Shown one piece after another: positions 16,231-25,322 of a stretch of 64,000 nucleotides of DNA. The stretch comes from Paenibacillus glycanilyticus NBRC 16618. Its GTDB lineage: Bacteria > Bacillota > Bacilli > Paenibacillales > Paenibacillaceae. A model generated the notes under the pieces. The model saw only the letters and a program-made list of their open reading frames with translations, was not told the origin of the DNA and did no database searches. The DNA is taken from the NCBI RefSeq assembly GCF_004000805.1, contig NZ_BILY01000006.1:124001-188000 (forward strand), written 5' to 3'. The stretch's first letter is position 1; every line of letters starts with the position of its first letter. A program made the translations under genes and the position numbers.

Positions 16231-16360
16231 TCATGCTGAGCGGCGTTAAAGGTATAGGTCATTAATACTAAATCCAAATAATTGCAAGAGATTGTTTTTA
16301 TTTTCGAAAAAATCTGCTATTCTACTGGTGATCAGCTAATGGATTGGGGAGTGATAACTT

Positions 16361-17443
16361 TTGAAACCGGTTACAGTGTATGATATTGCGAAGGAAGCGA
16401 ATGTATCGGTTGCAACGGTATCGCGGGTTTTGAACAATACGGCCCCTGTAAAAAAGTCAACGAGAGATCGTATCGTGGAATTGATGAACAAGTACCAGTT
16501 TCAGCCTAATGCATTAGCCCGAAGCCTGTCCAAGAAGGAGACGGGGATGATCGGGATTATTTTGCCGGACATTACCAATCCGTTCTTTCCGTCCGTACTG
16601 GCCGGGTTTGAGCAAGAGGCGAGAAACAAAGGCTACACGTTCTTTCTATGCGATACCGTTTCGACAAACGGGGATTCGAAGGAGCAATACGAGCGCGAAT
16701 CGCAGTATCTCAGCCTGCTTATGGAGAAACAGGTAGACGGCATCGTGATGATTGGCGGCCGGATTAACCTGGCCAAGCCTAGCGAAGCTATGGTCAGCGA
16801 GGTTGTTGATATCAGCAAGCGCGTGCCGACTTTGCTTATAAACGGCCATTTGCCCGGGCAAAACATTCATTCCGTTTGCGTTGACGAGCGGGAGGGGGCT
16901 GAGCTTGCCACGCAGCACCTGATCGATCTCGGCCATCGGGATATTGCGTTTGCCGGCGGCTATCAGAGTATGGCGAATACGCTTCAGCGTGTTCAGGGCT
17001 TTGTGAAGACGATGCAGAAAAATGGGCTTAAAGTACGGAAGGAATGGCTGCTGGACGGCGGCTTTACGGTGGAGAAGGGCAAGCTGTTCATGAATTATTT
17101 GCTTAGCTTGCCGGAGAGGCCAACGGCTGTGTTTTGCGCGAATGATCTGGTGGCCATTGGTGCTCTTAAAGCTGCCTATAATGCCGGCTTGCGGGTACCG
17201 GAGGATCTGTCTTTGGTCGGTTTTGACGATGTTCCGTACGCATCCAACAGTATTCCGGAGCTGACGACGGTGTCCCTTAAGTGTTATGACATCGGGAAAT
17301 ACGCGGCCGAGCAGCTGCATAAGATGATTGCCAAAAGCAAGGTAAGCAGGAAGGCAAAGCTGAGACCGGAGTTGGTCATTCGGGAATCAACGGCTCCTCC
17401 AATAGGCTCAAGGCTACATGGGCCAAATGGAATATTTAGATAA
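16361..17443 (+). CDS. LacI-family transcriptional regulator
   Basis: The 360-residue protein opens with a LacI helix-turn-helix (VTVYDIAKEANVSVATVSR, residues 3-21) and hinge (NALARSLSKKETGMIGIILP), followed by a periplasmic-binding-like sensor domain with TAVFCANDLVAIGALKAA and LSLVGFDDVPYAS. The TTG start at 16361 fits the family N terminus, with GGGGAG upstream. It precedes a glycosidase and sugar ABC genes, and two identical palindromes of LacI type lie in between. It most likely represses that operon until an oligosaccharide-derived inducer binds. Confidence 0.93.
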   Translation: MKPVTVYDIAKEANVSVATVSRVLNNTAPVKKSTRDRIVELMNKYQFQPNALARSLSKKETGMIGIILPDITNPFFPSVLAGFEQEARNKGYTFFLCDTVSTNGDSKEQYERESQYLSLLMEKQVDGIVMIGGRINLAKPSEAMVSEVVDISKRVPTLLINGHLPGQNIHSVCVDEREGAELATQHLIDLGHRDIAFAGGYQSMANTLQRVQGFVKTMQKNGLKVRKEWLLDGGFTVEKGKLFMNYLLSLPERPTAVFCANDLVAIGALKAAYNAGLRVPEDLSLVGFDDVPYASNSIPELTTVSLKCYDIGKYAAEQLHKMIAKSKVSRKAKLRPELVIRESTAPPIGSRLHGPNGIFR

Positions 17444-17461
17444 ATATTTCAAAAAACTTTC

Positions 17462-17491
17462 TTGACAACGCTTTCATGTCTGATTTATTAT
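17462..17491 (+). promoter_or_regulatory. Sigma-A promoter of the GH35/ABC operon
   Basis: TTGACA at 17462-17467 and TATTAT at 17486-17491 are spaced by 18 bp. A cre site overlaps the -35 and LacI operators lie downstream. Confidence 0.75.
17463..17476 (-). promoter_or_regulatory. cre site (CcpA), overlapping the -35 box
   Basis: Read on the minus strand it is TGAAAGCGTTGTCA, matching the cre consensus TGWAANCGNTNWCA at all fourteen positions. Its position over the -35 predicts catabolite repression of the glycosidase operon. Confidence 0.7.
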
Positions 17492-17526
17492 CAAGGTGTC
17501 AAAGCAATGCACGGTTCGAACAAAAA

Positions 17527-17540
17527 TGAAACCCGTTTCA
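17527..17540. promoter_or_regulatory. LacI-family operator 1
   Basis: This is the palindrome TGAAAC-CC-GTTTCA, about 30 bp downstream of the predicted start of transcription. It is the reverse complement of the second operator. Confidence 0.75.
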
Positions 17541-17649
17541 ATGCAATCGGCTATCATCATATTTTCCCATGAAATGCACGTAAGAATACCGTAAATATGA
17601 CAGTTCATGTTGTTTCGGATCGAATGTGTATTTTATTTTTATCAAAAAA

Positions 17650-17672
17650 TGAAACGGGTTTCATGAAACGGG
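17650..17672. promoter_or_regulatory. LacI-family operator 2 with extra half site
   Basis: This is the palindrome TGAAAC-GG-GTTTCA at 17650-17663, followed at once by TGAAACGGG. Its centre lies 123 bp from operator 1, a distance that would allow looping by a tetramer or two dimers. Confidence 0.75.
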
Positions 17673-17702
17673 ATACATGTTATCGATCGGGGGTCGTCTA
17701 GA

Positions 17703-20480
17703 ATGGGTTTGGATACACAGGCGATATCGGCAGTTCAGTTCGAGGCAGATGCAGTACGTATACACGGAGAACCCAAGCTGCTCTTAAGCGCCTCGCTCTT
17801 TTACTTCCGGATTCCGAGGCTGCTGTGGAAGGAACGGATGGAGCAGCTGAAAGCTTATGGCTACAACAGTATCGATGTTTACTTCCCTTGGAATTATCAT
17901 GAACGACGGGAAGGCGAATGGGACTTCAGCGGTGAGCGCGATGTCGAAGCCTTCCTCGAAGCGGCAAGAGATGCGGGGTTATGGGTGATCGCAAGACCGG
18001 GACCGTACATTTGTTCCGAATGGGACGGAGGCGCGCTTCCTGCTTATCTGCCGGCACAAGGCGTCGAGATTCGGCAGAATGATCCCGTATTTCTATCCCG
18101 GGTAGCTGCCTGGTTCGACCGGATTATCCCTCTTCTGAAAGCCTATCAGGCTGACGAAGGCGGAACGGTTATCGCGGTGCAACTGGATAACGAGCTCGAT
18201 TTCTATGATTGCAAGGATCCAAAAGGGTATATCGGCGCATTAAGAGATTTGGTATTGGCGCATGGGATTTCGGTTCCGCTGTTCGCCTGCGCCGGTCAAG
18301 GCGGATTGCTCCAAGCCGCAGGAATTGCAGAGGGAGTAGCCCCAACCTGCAACTTCTATCCGGATGACCGGGATCCCGAATTCGAGCAGAAGGTGCTCCA
18401 TTACGGCGGGCTTATGGAGGAGCTTGGTTATCCTCTCCTCGTAACCGAGACAAACCGCGCGCATTATCTGCTTCGCCGATTGCTCGGCTGCGGCGCTAAG
18501 CTGCTGGGACCTTACCTTCAGGTATCGGGTACGGATTTTGGCTTTACGAACGCTACGAACAATTGGGGTAAGCCGCTTGCTTTTATGACATCGGATTATG
18601 ATTTCGGCGGAATGATCTCGCCGGAAGGGCATATCCGGGAGGAAGCTTACGAAGGCAGGCTGCTCGGCAGACTAATCGAAGCTTACGGAAGCAAGCTGGC
18701 AGAAGCGATAGCAACCGGAGCAGCGGATGAGAATCTCATTCTCGCTGGTCAACGGAATAACATTGCCGGCCCGTATGTGCTCGAATTGAAGGACGGCGGC
18801 CAGCTGTTGTTCCTGACGAATCTGGATGATGAGGATAAGGAGCTTGCAATTGCCGGTTCGGATTCGTTTGTCCTGCGGGGAGGCCGATCGCTGGCTCTGC
18901 CGTATCAGGTTCCGTTAGCAGGCTGGGGATTGGAAGGAACATTGGAGCTATCGACAGCGGAGCTTTACTATGCGAAGCAAACGACAAGCCGCCTGGTACT
19001 TGCTTTCCATACCGAAAGCGCCGGTCAAATTCGACTCAGCAGCGAGGAGATAGCTGCCGTTGAATCCGAGAACTGCGCGACAGACATGCAGGACGGTCAG
19101 TTAAACATCAAGTTTGATGGAACATCGGATGCCGTATGCCGGATCAATACCCGCAGCGGAGACATTTTGACAATTGCGATCCATGATAAAGTAAAAGCGC
19201 TTTATATGGATGAGCTGGATGAAGAAGGGTTATTGCACACCTGTTCATCAGAAGTTCAATCTGCTGATAAAAAGCAAACGGAGGTCAGCAATTGGCAGCT
19301 TAGCTCCTTGAATGGAGCGGAGCCGATGACCCTGCCGGGGGCAAGGCAATCGAGATCTCAAGCCGCATACCTGGAACAAAACGAAATTTATCGAGGGTAT
19401 GGCTGGTATGAAGCAGCTGTTCCGGCTGATCGAGCGAATGCGGCGGAAGGTGTACTGATTCAAAACGGCAGCGACGTCATTTCGCTTTACGCGGATGGCC
19501 ATTACGTTGGAACTACGGTTCCCGGCGGCAGCAGCAGTTATCTTCCGTTAACGGAAGGGCTGAAGCAGGGCAAGCTGGTTGCCCGAACGGAAATCTGGGG
19601 ACATTCGAACTTCGATGATTCCAGGCTGCCGGGCTTAAAGCTTAACGCTTTAAAAGGTCTTACAGGCATGACGCTAGTAACAGGGCAGCATGAGATGAGC
19701 CGTAATTGGAGCGTGTACCGCGCAACGGACCGAACGATTCGGCCTGAACTTACGGCGGAAGCTGACCGGAAGCTGTGGCCGGTTGTGAACCTGGGCGGCT
19801 GGTTATCGCCAGATCATCCCGCCTTCGAATATTACCGGAAAAGCTTTATTCCCGGAGAACAAGCTGACAGCTGGATCCTTCACTTCGAAGGGATGCAGTC
19901 GACGGCGAAGGTGTTTGTAGATGGGAAGTGGGCTGGAGATGTGGGACCATTTGATCCTTATCTTGACCTCTCCGATCAGCTCACAGCTGGGCAGCCGGCA
20001 GAGCTTGCGATCTTCCTCGAGAGAGTCATTGGGCTTCCTGCAGGAAGAAGAGCGGTTATGTATGAAGGAGTCAAGGCAGTGAACTGGGTGATCAGCGGGG
20101 CGGAAGAGCCCGAGCTATCGGCCCATGCGAATGCAGCTCGTTCACAGTCGCAGGTTACGGAGCTTCCCGTGCAGCTCGAGGCGGGTCAGACGGCATGGCT
20201 GTACAGCACCATTCCGAATTCGGATAACGGCAAGGGATGGCGCGCAGCGGTTTCCGGATCGGGACTTAAGCTGACAGTGTTTCTCGAAGGACGAATCGTT
20301 GGGCGGATTTGGACGCCAGGCGAAGAAGGGCGGCCGGTTATTACCGGAGGCAGTCCGCAGTCGGTTTACTTGCCGGGCGTTTGGTTTAACAAGAAGGAAG
20401 GCGAGCTTGTCATCCTCTTGGAAGCCGTAGATCAAACAGCACCTTGCAGGCTGGATGCCATTAGGCTTCAAATGGTCTAG
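17703..20480 (+). CDS. GH35-like beta-galactosidase / glycoside hydrolase
   Basis: The 925-residue protein has an N-terminal TIM barrel of glycoside hydrolase family 35 type: YGYNSIDVYFPWNYHE, RPGPYICSEWDGGALPAYL, VAVQLDNEL with the predicted acid/base glutamate near residue 164, and LLVTETNRAHY with the predicted nucleophile near residue 249. The last two motifs depart from the usual QxENEYG and TEFW forms, so specificity may differ from lactose. C-terminal beta-sandwich modules follow (for example NLGGWLSPDHPAFEYYRKSF, near 700). No signal peptide is visible, so it acts in the cytosol on sugars brought in by the ABC genes downstream. Confidence 0.8.
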   Translation: MGLDTQAISAVQFEADAVRIHGEPKLLLSASLFYFRIPRLLWKERMEQLKAYGYNSIDVYFPWNYHERREGEWDFSGERDVEAFLEAARDAGLWVIARPGPYICSEWDGGALPAYLPAQGVEIRQNDPVFLSRVAAWFDRIIPLLKAYQADEGGTVIAVQLDNELDFYDCKDPKGYIGALRDLVLAHGISVPLFACAGQGGLLQAAGIAEGVAPTCNFYPDDRDPEFEQKVLHYGGLMEELGYPLLVTETNRAHYLLRRLLGCGAKLLGPYLQVSGTDFGFTNATNNWGKPLAFMTSDYDFGGMISPEGHIREEAYEGRLLGRLIEAYGSKLAEAIATGAADENLILAGQRNNIAGPYVLELKDGGQLLFLTNLDDEDKELAIAGSDSFVLRGGRSLALPYQVPLAGWGLEGTLELSTAELYYAKQTTSRLVLAFHTESAGQIRLSSEEIAAVESENCATDMQDGQLNIKFDGTSDAVCRINTRSGDILTIAIHDKVKALYMDELDEEGLLHTCSSEVQSADKKQTEVSNWQLSSLNGAEPMTLPGARQSRSQAAYLEQNEIYRGYGWYEAAVPADRANAAEGVLIQNGSDVISLYADGHYVGTTVPGGSSSYLPLTEGLKQGKLVARTEIWGHSNFDDSRLPGLKLNALKGLTGMTLVTGQHEMSRNWSVYRATDRTIRPELTAEADRKLWPVVNLGGWLSPDHPAFEYYRKSFIPGEQADSWILHFEGMQSTAKVFVDGKWAGDVGPFDPYLDLSDQLTAGQPAELAIFLERVIGLPAGRRAVMYEGVKAVNWVISGAEEPELSAHANAARSQSQVTELPVQLEAGQTAWLYSTIPNSDNGKGWRAAVSGSGLKLTVFLEGRIVGRIWTPGEEGRPVITGGSPQSVYLPGVWFNKKEGELVILLEAVDQTAPCRLDAIRLQMV

Positions 20481-20531
20481 CCGGAAGACACAGGCTAGAA
20501 ATTAATTAGTAGTGGGTAAGGAGGTCTTCAC

Positions 20532-21497
20532 ATGGAAAAGGTTATACAACCCGTTGTCCATAGTAAACCGCGTACGGAGAGCTCGGGCCGGATGAAACGG
20601 TTCTGGAACAACAAGACTTTGCTTCTGATGTGTTTGCCGGCAATTGCATTCTTCATTGTATTTGCTTATCTGCCGATGCCGGGCGTGTATCTGGCGTTCA
20701 TTCAGTACAATTACGCGGACGGCATATTCAAAAGTCCGTTTGTTGGCTTAGATAACTTCCGCTTCCTCGTTATGAACGGCGACTTGTGGCGGCTGACCTT
20801 TAATACCGTAGCTTATAACCTTGCCTTTATCTTGCTTGGCAACGTGCTGCAAATATTCGTAGCTATCCTGCTTAACGAGCTGCGCCGCAAATGGTTTAAG
20901 AAAGTAGCTCAAACCTTATTGTTTCTTCCGCATTTTATCTCTGCCGTACTGATCGGTCTGATCGCGTACAACATTCTCAGCTATGATTACGGCCTGTTGA
21001 ACCATGTGCTTGCATCCATCGGCATGGATCCGGTTAAAGTCTATTCCAATTCACATGTATGGCCGTTCATCATCGTATTAACCTACTTATGGCAGTCAAC
21101 CGGTTATGGCTCTATCGTCTACTTCGCAGCCATCATGGGTCTGGATAATGAAATTATTGAGGCTTCTGAAATCGATGGTGCAAACGCTTTCCAGCGGATT
21201 ATCTACATCGTTATTCCATGGCTTAAGCCAACGTTCATCATCTTGCTGCTGTTCTCGCTTGGCGGCATTATGAAAGGCAACTTCGGTTTGTTCTACAACT
21301 TGGTTGGGGCAAACAATACGGCATTATACTCGACGACGGATATTATCGAAACTTATGTATTCCGTTCGCTAATGACGAACTTCAACTTCTCTATCGGCAG
21401 TGCGGTTAGCTTATATCAATCGGTGTTCGGCTTCGTAATCGTTATAACGGCCAACTGGCTCGTTAAAAAGACGTCGCCAGAAAACTCGTTATTCTAG
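20532..21497 (+). CDS. Sugar ABC transporter permease, LplB type
   Basis: The 321-residue protein has six membrane helices and the binding-protein-dependent permease loop EIIEASEIDGANAFQRIIYIVIP (EAA motif, about residues 213-235). The N-terminal PAIAFFIVFAYLPMPGVYLAF is typical of the LplB group, which imports oligosaccharides. GGAGG precedes the ATG. It pairs with the next permease and the binding lipoprotein. No ATPase gene is present, as usual for this group, which shares an MsmK/MsmX-type ATPase encoded elsewhere. Confidence 0.92.
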   Translation: MEKVIQPVVHSKPRTESSGRMKRFWNNKTLLLMCLPAIAFFIVFAYLPMPGVYLAFIQYNYADGIFKSPFVGLDNFRFLVMNGDLWRLTFNTVAYNLAFILLGNVLQIFVAILLNELRRKWFKKVAQTLLFLPHFISAVLIGLIAYNILSYDYGLLNHVLASIGMDPVKVYSNSHVWPFIIVLTYLWQSTGYGSIVYFAAIMGLDNEIIEASEIDGANAFQRIIYIVIPWLKPTFIILLLFSLGGIMKGNFGLFYNLVGANNTALYSTTDIIETYVFRSLMTNFNFSIGSAVSLYQSVFGFVIVITANWLVKKTSPENSLF

Positions 21498-21508
21498 GGG
21501 GTGCTGAC

Positions 21509-22423
21509 ATGGAAGAGAATATCGTAGAATCCAGAAGCATTCGGACTGATGCGAGCGAAGTCATTGTCAGAACGTTTGGCTACGTCGTGATTTCCATCTT
21601 TGCGCTTTGCTGCTTGCTGCCATTCCTTCTCATCTTAGGTACATCGTTTACCTCGGAATCGGCTATCAAGAAATTTGGCTTTAACTTCTGGCCGAAGGAA
21701 TTCAGTACCTTTGCTTACAAAATCGTATTCGAGAATCCTGACATCATCGTAGGTTCTTACATTGTAACAATTCTGCTTACCGTGGCCGGTACGGCTATTG
21801 GCTTGTTCCTTGTCGCGATGACCGGTTACGCGCTGCAGCGTCCGGACTTTGGCTACCGGAACGGAATCTCGTTCTTTATTTACTTTACGACTTTGTTCTC
21901 CGGCGGTCTTGTTCCTTTCTACCTTCTTGTCACTCAATATTTGAGCCTGAAGGACAATTATTTGGCCGTCTTGCTGCCAGGGCTTCTCAGTCCGTTCCTG
22001 ATCATTATGATGAAAAGCTTTGTCCGCTCCATCCCGCATGCCATTACGGAATCGGCCAAAATCGACGGAGCAGGGGACTTTACGATTTTCCTGCGGCTGA
22101 TCTTGCCGATGACGACTCCGGCTCTTGCGACAATCGGTTTGTTTATCGCGCTTGGTTACTGGAATGAATGGTATAACTCGATGCTGTTCCTGTCGCCGAA
22201 CATGGAATACCGTCCGCTCCAGCTCTTCTTATATAACGTTGTTACCAGCGCCGACTTTGTCCGCAACTCTGCGGCAGCCTCCAACGTCTCGCTTCGGGAT
22301 GTGCCGCTTGAGTCCATGAAGATGGCAACGGCCGTTGTTGCAACCGGACCTGTTATCTTGTTCTATCCTTTCGTGCAACGCTACTTCATTAAAGGTATTA
22401 CGGTAGGCGCAGTTAAAGGTTGA
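21509..22423 (+). CDS. Sugar ABC transporter permease, YtcP/AraQ type
   Basis: The 304-residue protein has six predicted helices and the EAA loop AITESAKIDGAGDFTIFLRLILP (about residues 180-202). The C terminus FVQRYFIKGITVGAVKG is the classical ending of this subfamily. It begins 11 bp after the partner permease with GGGGGTG upstream and forms the heterodimeric membrane channel with it. Confidence 0.92.
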   Translation: MEENIVESRSIRTDASEVIVRTFGYVVISIFALCCLLPFLLILGTSFTSESAIKKFGFNFWPKEFSTFAYKIVFENPDIIVGSYIVTILLTVAGTAIGLFLVAMTGYALQRPDFGYRNGISFFIYFTTLFSGGLVPFYLLVTQYLSLKDNYLAVLLPGLLSPFLIIMMKSFVRSIPHAITESAKIDGAGDFTIFLRLILPMTTPALATIGLFIALGYWNEWYNSMLFLSPNMEYRPLQLFLYNVVTSADFVRNSAAASNVSLRDVPLESMKMATAVVATGPVILFYPFVQRYFIKGITVGAVKG

Positions 22424-22496
22424 TGTGCCGAAGGCCACAGGGCCTCTTCACATAACGGGCAAAGCCCAAATTATTAAAAACAAAGGGGAGACGTGC

Positions 22497-24116
22497 ATGT
22501 TTAAGAAAAGTTCCGCAATCTTGCTGTCTATCTTGATGGCTTCCAGCTTGGCAGCCTGCTCCGGTAATAACAACAAAGATAATAAACCAGCAGACTCCGC
22601 TAAACCAAGCAACAACGCAAGCACCAACACGGAAGGATCAACAAACACTGGCGGCGATGCCGCGGTTGACACTTCAAAGTTCGTTAAAATCACTTATATG
22701 GTGCTTGGCAACAAGCCGACAAACGGCCAATTCGAAAAAGTTCTTGCTGAAGTGAATAAAATCATGAAGGAAAAAATCAATGCCGAGCTGGAATGGAAAT
22801 GGATCGAATGGACGGACTGGCAGACGAAATACAACCTTGCGCTTGCTTCCGGCGAACCAATCGACCTGATTACGATCGGTACCGACTGGCTTGATACATG
22901 GGGCAACGCTCAACGCGGCGCCTTCATGAACCTGGATGATCTGCTTCCAAAATACGCGCCTCAGACCTGGAATTCGATTCCGGAAAAAGATTGGTCTGAA
23001 TCCAAATACAACGGTAAAATCGTCCTTATTCCTGAAGATCAATATACGCAATGGGTTAACCACGGCTTCTTCTACCGCGGTGACTGGGCAAAAGAAGCCG
23101 GTATCACGGAGCCGATCAAAGACTGGGATGGCATTGGCAAATACCTGCAGTACATTAAAGACAATAAGCCGGATGTGATCCCATGGGACGCTACCTCGGG
23201 AGTAAGTACGTTCGGCGGCTTCGATACTTCCTACACGGATAACCTTGAACTGCCAATCTCGACAGGTTACCTGCCGGTATTCACGACCAAATCGTATGAC
23301 GAGAAATATACCGTTAACAGCCCTGTCTTCGAAGATACCATGGTGAAATACGCAACGATGATGAAAGAATGGGCAGACAAAGGCTTCTGGCGCGAAGACG
23401 TGCTGAACAACAAAAACGATACCCGTGCATCGCTGCGCGCCGGCCTGACAGGTATGGACCAGCATCATACGCAAACGTTCGGCGGTCTCCGCGTTCAAAT
23501 GGATAAAGACCAACCGGGCTCCGATCTGCAAATGTTCCCGTTTGCCCGCCAAGGCGGCAACAACCTGCTTGAGCTGTCCATCACTCACGGCGGTACTTCC
23601 GTTGGCGCACACAGCAAAAACCCTGAGCGCGCACTGATGGCTTACGACCTGATCCGCAACGACGAGCAAATTTACCACCTGCTCAACTATGGTATTGAAG
23701 GCGTACAGTACGAAGTGAAAGATGGCAAACGTCAACAACCAGCCGGCTATGACGAAACAAAAGACGGCTTCTACTCCGACTTCTGGGGCGGCCGTGTCGA
23801 CAAATTCGAGATTCCAAGCGTAACAACTTGGGATCAACTCGAAGAAACTTATTATGCTGAATATGACAAAATCAAAAAACCTTACCCTTACGGCCAATTC
23901 GTATTCGACAAAACGCCGGTTGAAGCCGAGCTGACAGCGATTACGCAAGTAACGGGCGAGATGGGTCCAGCTATCGCTTACGGTAAAGCAGGCGACCCTG
24001 TCAAAGCGGTTGAACAATTCCGCAGCAAGCTGAAAACAGCGGGCTACGATAAAGTTCTTGCCGAGCTGCAAAAACAAATGGATGCATTCAAAGCAAAAAT
24101 GGAATCCGGTCAATAA
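22497..24116 (+). CDS. Extracellular solute-binding lipoprotein, LplA/YtcQ type
   Basis: The 539-residue protein starts MFKKSSAILLSILMASSLAAC, a lipoprotein signal with lipobox LAAC, then a Ser/Asn/Thr-rich spacer, and then the binding domain. ATG 22497 follows AAGGGGAG; an upstream in-frame start is unsupported. The large size and segments such as LALASGEPIDLITIGTDW match the family that binds complex oligosaccharides. It delivers substrate to the two permeases encoded just upstream and is followed by a strong terminator. Confidence 0.92.
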   Translation: MFKKSSAILLSILMASSLAACSGNNNKDNKPADSAKPSNNASTNTEGSTNTGGDAAVDTSKFVKITYMVLGNKPTNGQFEKVLAEVNKIMKEKINAELEWKWIEWTDWQTKYNLALASGEPIDLITIGTDWLDTWGNAQRGAFMNLDDLLPKYAPQTWNSIPEKDWSESKYNGKIVLIPEDQYTQWVNHGFFYRGDWAKEAGITEPIKDWDGIGKYLQYIKDNKPDVIPWDATSGVSTFGGFDTSYTDNLELPISTGYLPVFTTKSYDEKYTVNSPVFEDTMVKYATMMKEWADKGFWREDVLNNKNDTRASLRAGLTGMDQHHTQTFGGLRVQMDKDQPGSDLQMFPFARQGGNNLLELSITHGGTSVGAHSKNPERALMAYDLIRNDEQIYHLLNYGIEGVQYEVKDGKRQQPAGYDETKDGFYSDFWGGRVDKFEIPSVTTWDQLEETYYAEYDKIKKPYPYGQFVFDKTPVEAELTAITQVTGEMGPAIAYGKAGDPVKAVEQFRSKLKTAGYDKVLAELQKQMDAFKAKMESGQ

Positions 24117-24126
24117 GCAAGGAAGG

Positions 24127-24168
24127 AAGCCGGGATTGGACGCGAAGCGTCTGATCCCGGCTTTTTTA
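24127..24168 (+). terminator. Intrinsic terminator of the GH35/ABC operon
   Basis: AAGCCGGGAT pairs with ATCCCGGCTT around a loop with its own small stem (GACGC/GCGTC), followed by six T residues. Confidence 0.9.
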
Positions 24169-24175
24169 ACTTTGC

Positions 24176-24640
24176 TTAGCCGGGAATAAGGATATCGATA
24201 CGGGAATCATGCCGGTCCAAGGAATAGATGTCTTTCCAATACTCGATATCGATAGGCCTAGCACCAAGCGTGTTATTAATATAATCATACGTATCGCCAA
24301 TCTCGGATTCCGGGCCTTCATGAATGATCTTCGTATATTGTCCTGAAGGTAAAGTATAAGTGGTCATGTCGGCGGGAATATTCTCAAAAGCGTTTACTTC
24401 GAAAGCAACCACATGCTGGTAGGGAGTGTCATGCGTCCATTGGCCATCCTGGTTATAGATCTGAATCAAATAAATGCCTTCCTTATTCCGATTCGGCAGC
24501 TCTTTCCTGCGTTCGGCCAGCTGCTCGCGTAATACGCCAACCATTCGCGACTGCAGAACGTTGTTAAGGCTTTCCCTAATGGAATAGCCAACCAGCTTGA
24601 GCTCTTCCTGATCAATCCTGTCGATCTGATAAGTACGCAA
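24176..24640 (-). CDS. GyrI-like / AraC effector-binding domain protein
   Basis: The 154-residue protein consists of one SHS2-type ligand domain of the AraC effector-binding (GyrI-like) family: an opening strand with ELKLVGYSIRES, KEGIYLIQIYNQDG, VAFEVNAFENIPADMTTYTLPSGQYTKIIHEGP and a C-terminal DIEYWKDIYSLD. There is no DNA-binding part. Free-standing members bind small hydrophobic molecules or act as sensors or hydrolases. The start is TTG at 24638-24640 behind GGGAGG at a normal distance. It is divergent from the universal stress gene. Confidence 0.85.
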   Translation of the reverse strand: MRTYQIDRIDQEELKLVGYSIRESLNNVLQSRMVGVLREQLAERRKELPNRNKEGIYLIQIYNQDGQWTHDTPYQHVVAFEVNAFENIPADMTTYTLPSGQYTKIIHEGPESEIGDTYDYINNTLGARPIDIEYWKDIYSLDRHDSRIDILIPG

Positions 24641-24735
24641 AATGTATACCTCCCATACATGGTAAATATAACCATAATTAGGATAACGAATATATGTTCG
24701 CTTGTAAAGGATAAGTTTTGATCATAACGTTTACG

Positions 24736-24764
24736 TTGACGTTAATATTATTGAGGAGTATGCT
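24736..24764 (+). promoter_or_regulatory. Candidate sigma-A promoter of the universal stress protein gene
   Basis: TTGACG at 24736-24741 and TATGCT at 24759-24764 are spaced by 17 bp. ACGTT occurs three times in or just before the -35 (24727-24743), in an arrangement TAACG-N10-CGTTA. Confidence 0.5.
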
Positions 24765-24844
24765 AATTATAGAAAGAAGGTTTGAACAAGCTTGGAAGTG
24801 GGTATTAAAAAGTTAGGGATTACATTTTGAAGGAGGCATCTCTT

Positions 24845-25267
24845 ATGTACAATCATATCCTTGTTCCCGTCGACGGTTCGCAGCAGGCCAGCAAAGCTCT
24901 TGATCACGCGATCCATTTGGTGAAGGCGATCAATGCGCCGATACGGCTGTCTGTGATTCACGTTACGGGACGCGTCGCAATAAGTCAGGCTTTTGTTTAT
25001 GTGGATGTGGGGGAGATGCTGGAGAAGGAAGAGAATGAAGTGCTTTCCGCGGCCGCTGCTCAGCTCAGAGACTCGGGAGTAGAGTACACGCTGCTTAGAG
25101 CAGACGGCGATCCGTCCACTCTCATCTGCAATACCGCGAAGGAGCGCAGTTGCGACCTGATTGTCATGGGCAGCCGCGGCGTGGGACTTGTCTCGGAAAT
25201 TCTGCTTGGCAGCGTCAGCCACGGAGTATCCCAGCATGCTCACTGTCCGGTCCTGCTTGTAAAATAA
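24845..25267 (+). CDS. Universal stress protein, UspA family
   Basis: The 140-residue protein has the Usp fold: MYNHILVPVDGSQQASKALDHA at the start and the ATP-binding motif VMGSRGVGLVSEILLGSVS (G-x2-G-x9-G-S) near residues 108-126, ending HCPVLLVK. The intact motif implies the ATP-binding type. ATG 24845 follows AAGGAGG. These cytosolic proteins accumulate under growth arrest or stress. It stands alone between a promoter and a strong terminator. Confidence 0.93.
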   Translation: MYNHILVPVDGSQQASKALDHAIHLVKAINAPIRLSVIHVTGRVAISQAFVYVDVGEMLEKEENEVLSAAAAQLRDSGVEYTLLRADGDPSTLICNTAKERSCDLIVMGSRGVGLVSEILLGSVSHGVSQHAHCPVLLVK

Positions 25268-25279
25268 TAGATGTTAAGC

Positions 25280-25309
25280 TAAAAAGGCTGCCCGCGGGCA
25301 GCCTTTTTT
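25280..25309 (+). terminator. Intrinsic terminator after universal stress gene
   Basis: AAAAAGGCTGCCC pairs with GGGCAGCCTTTTTT almost without loop. It is perfectly symmetric and may act in both directions. Confidence 0.9.
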
Positions 25310-25322
25310 CGTATTTGGTCCC

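Noticed and set aside
17527..17540. TGAAACCCGTTTCA read as a cre site
   Set aside because: The central CG is displaced and the arms are symmetric around CC, which fits the local LacI-type regulator better; the real cre is at 17463-17476.
22674..24113. Long minus-strand frame of 479 residues opposite the sugar-binding lipoprotein gene
   Set aside because: It lies wholly within a clear lipoprotein gene, has no ribosome site and shows composition of a codon-mirror shadow (rich in F, R, V, H without motifs).
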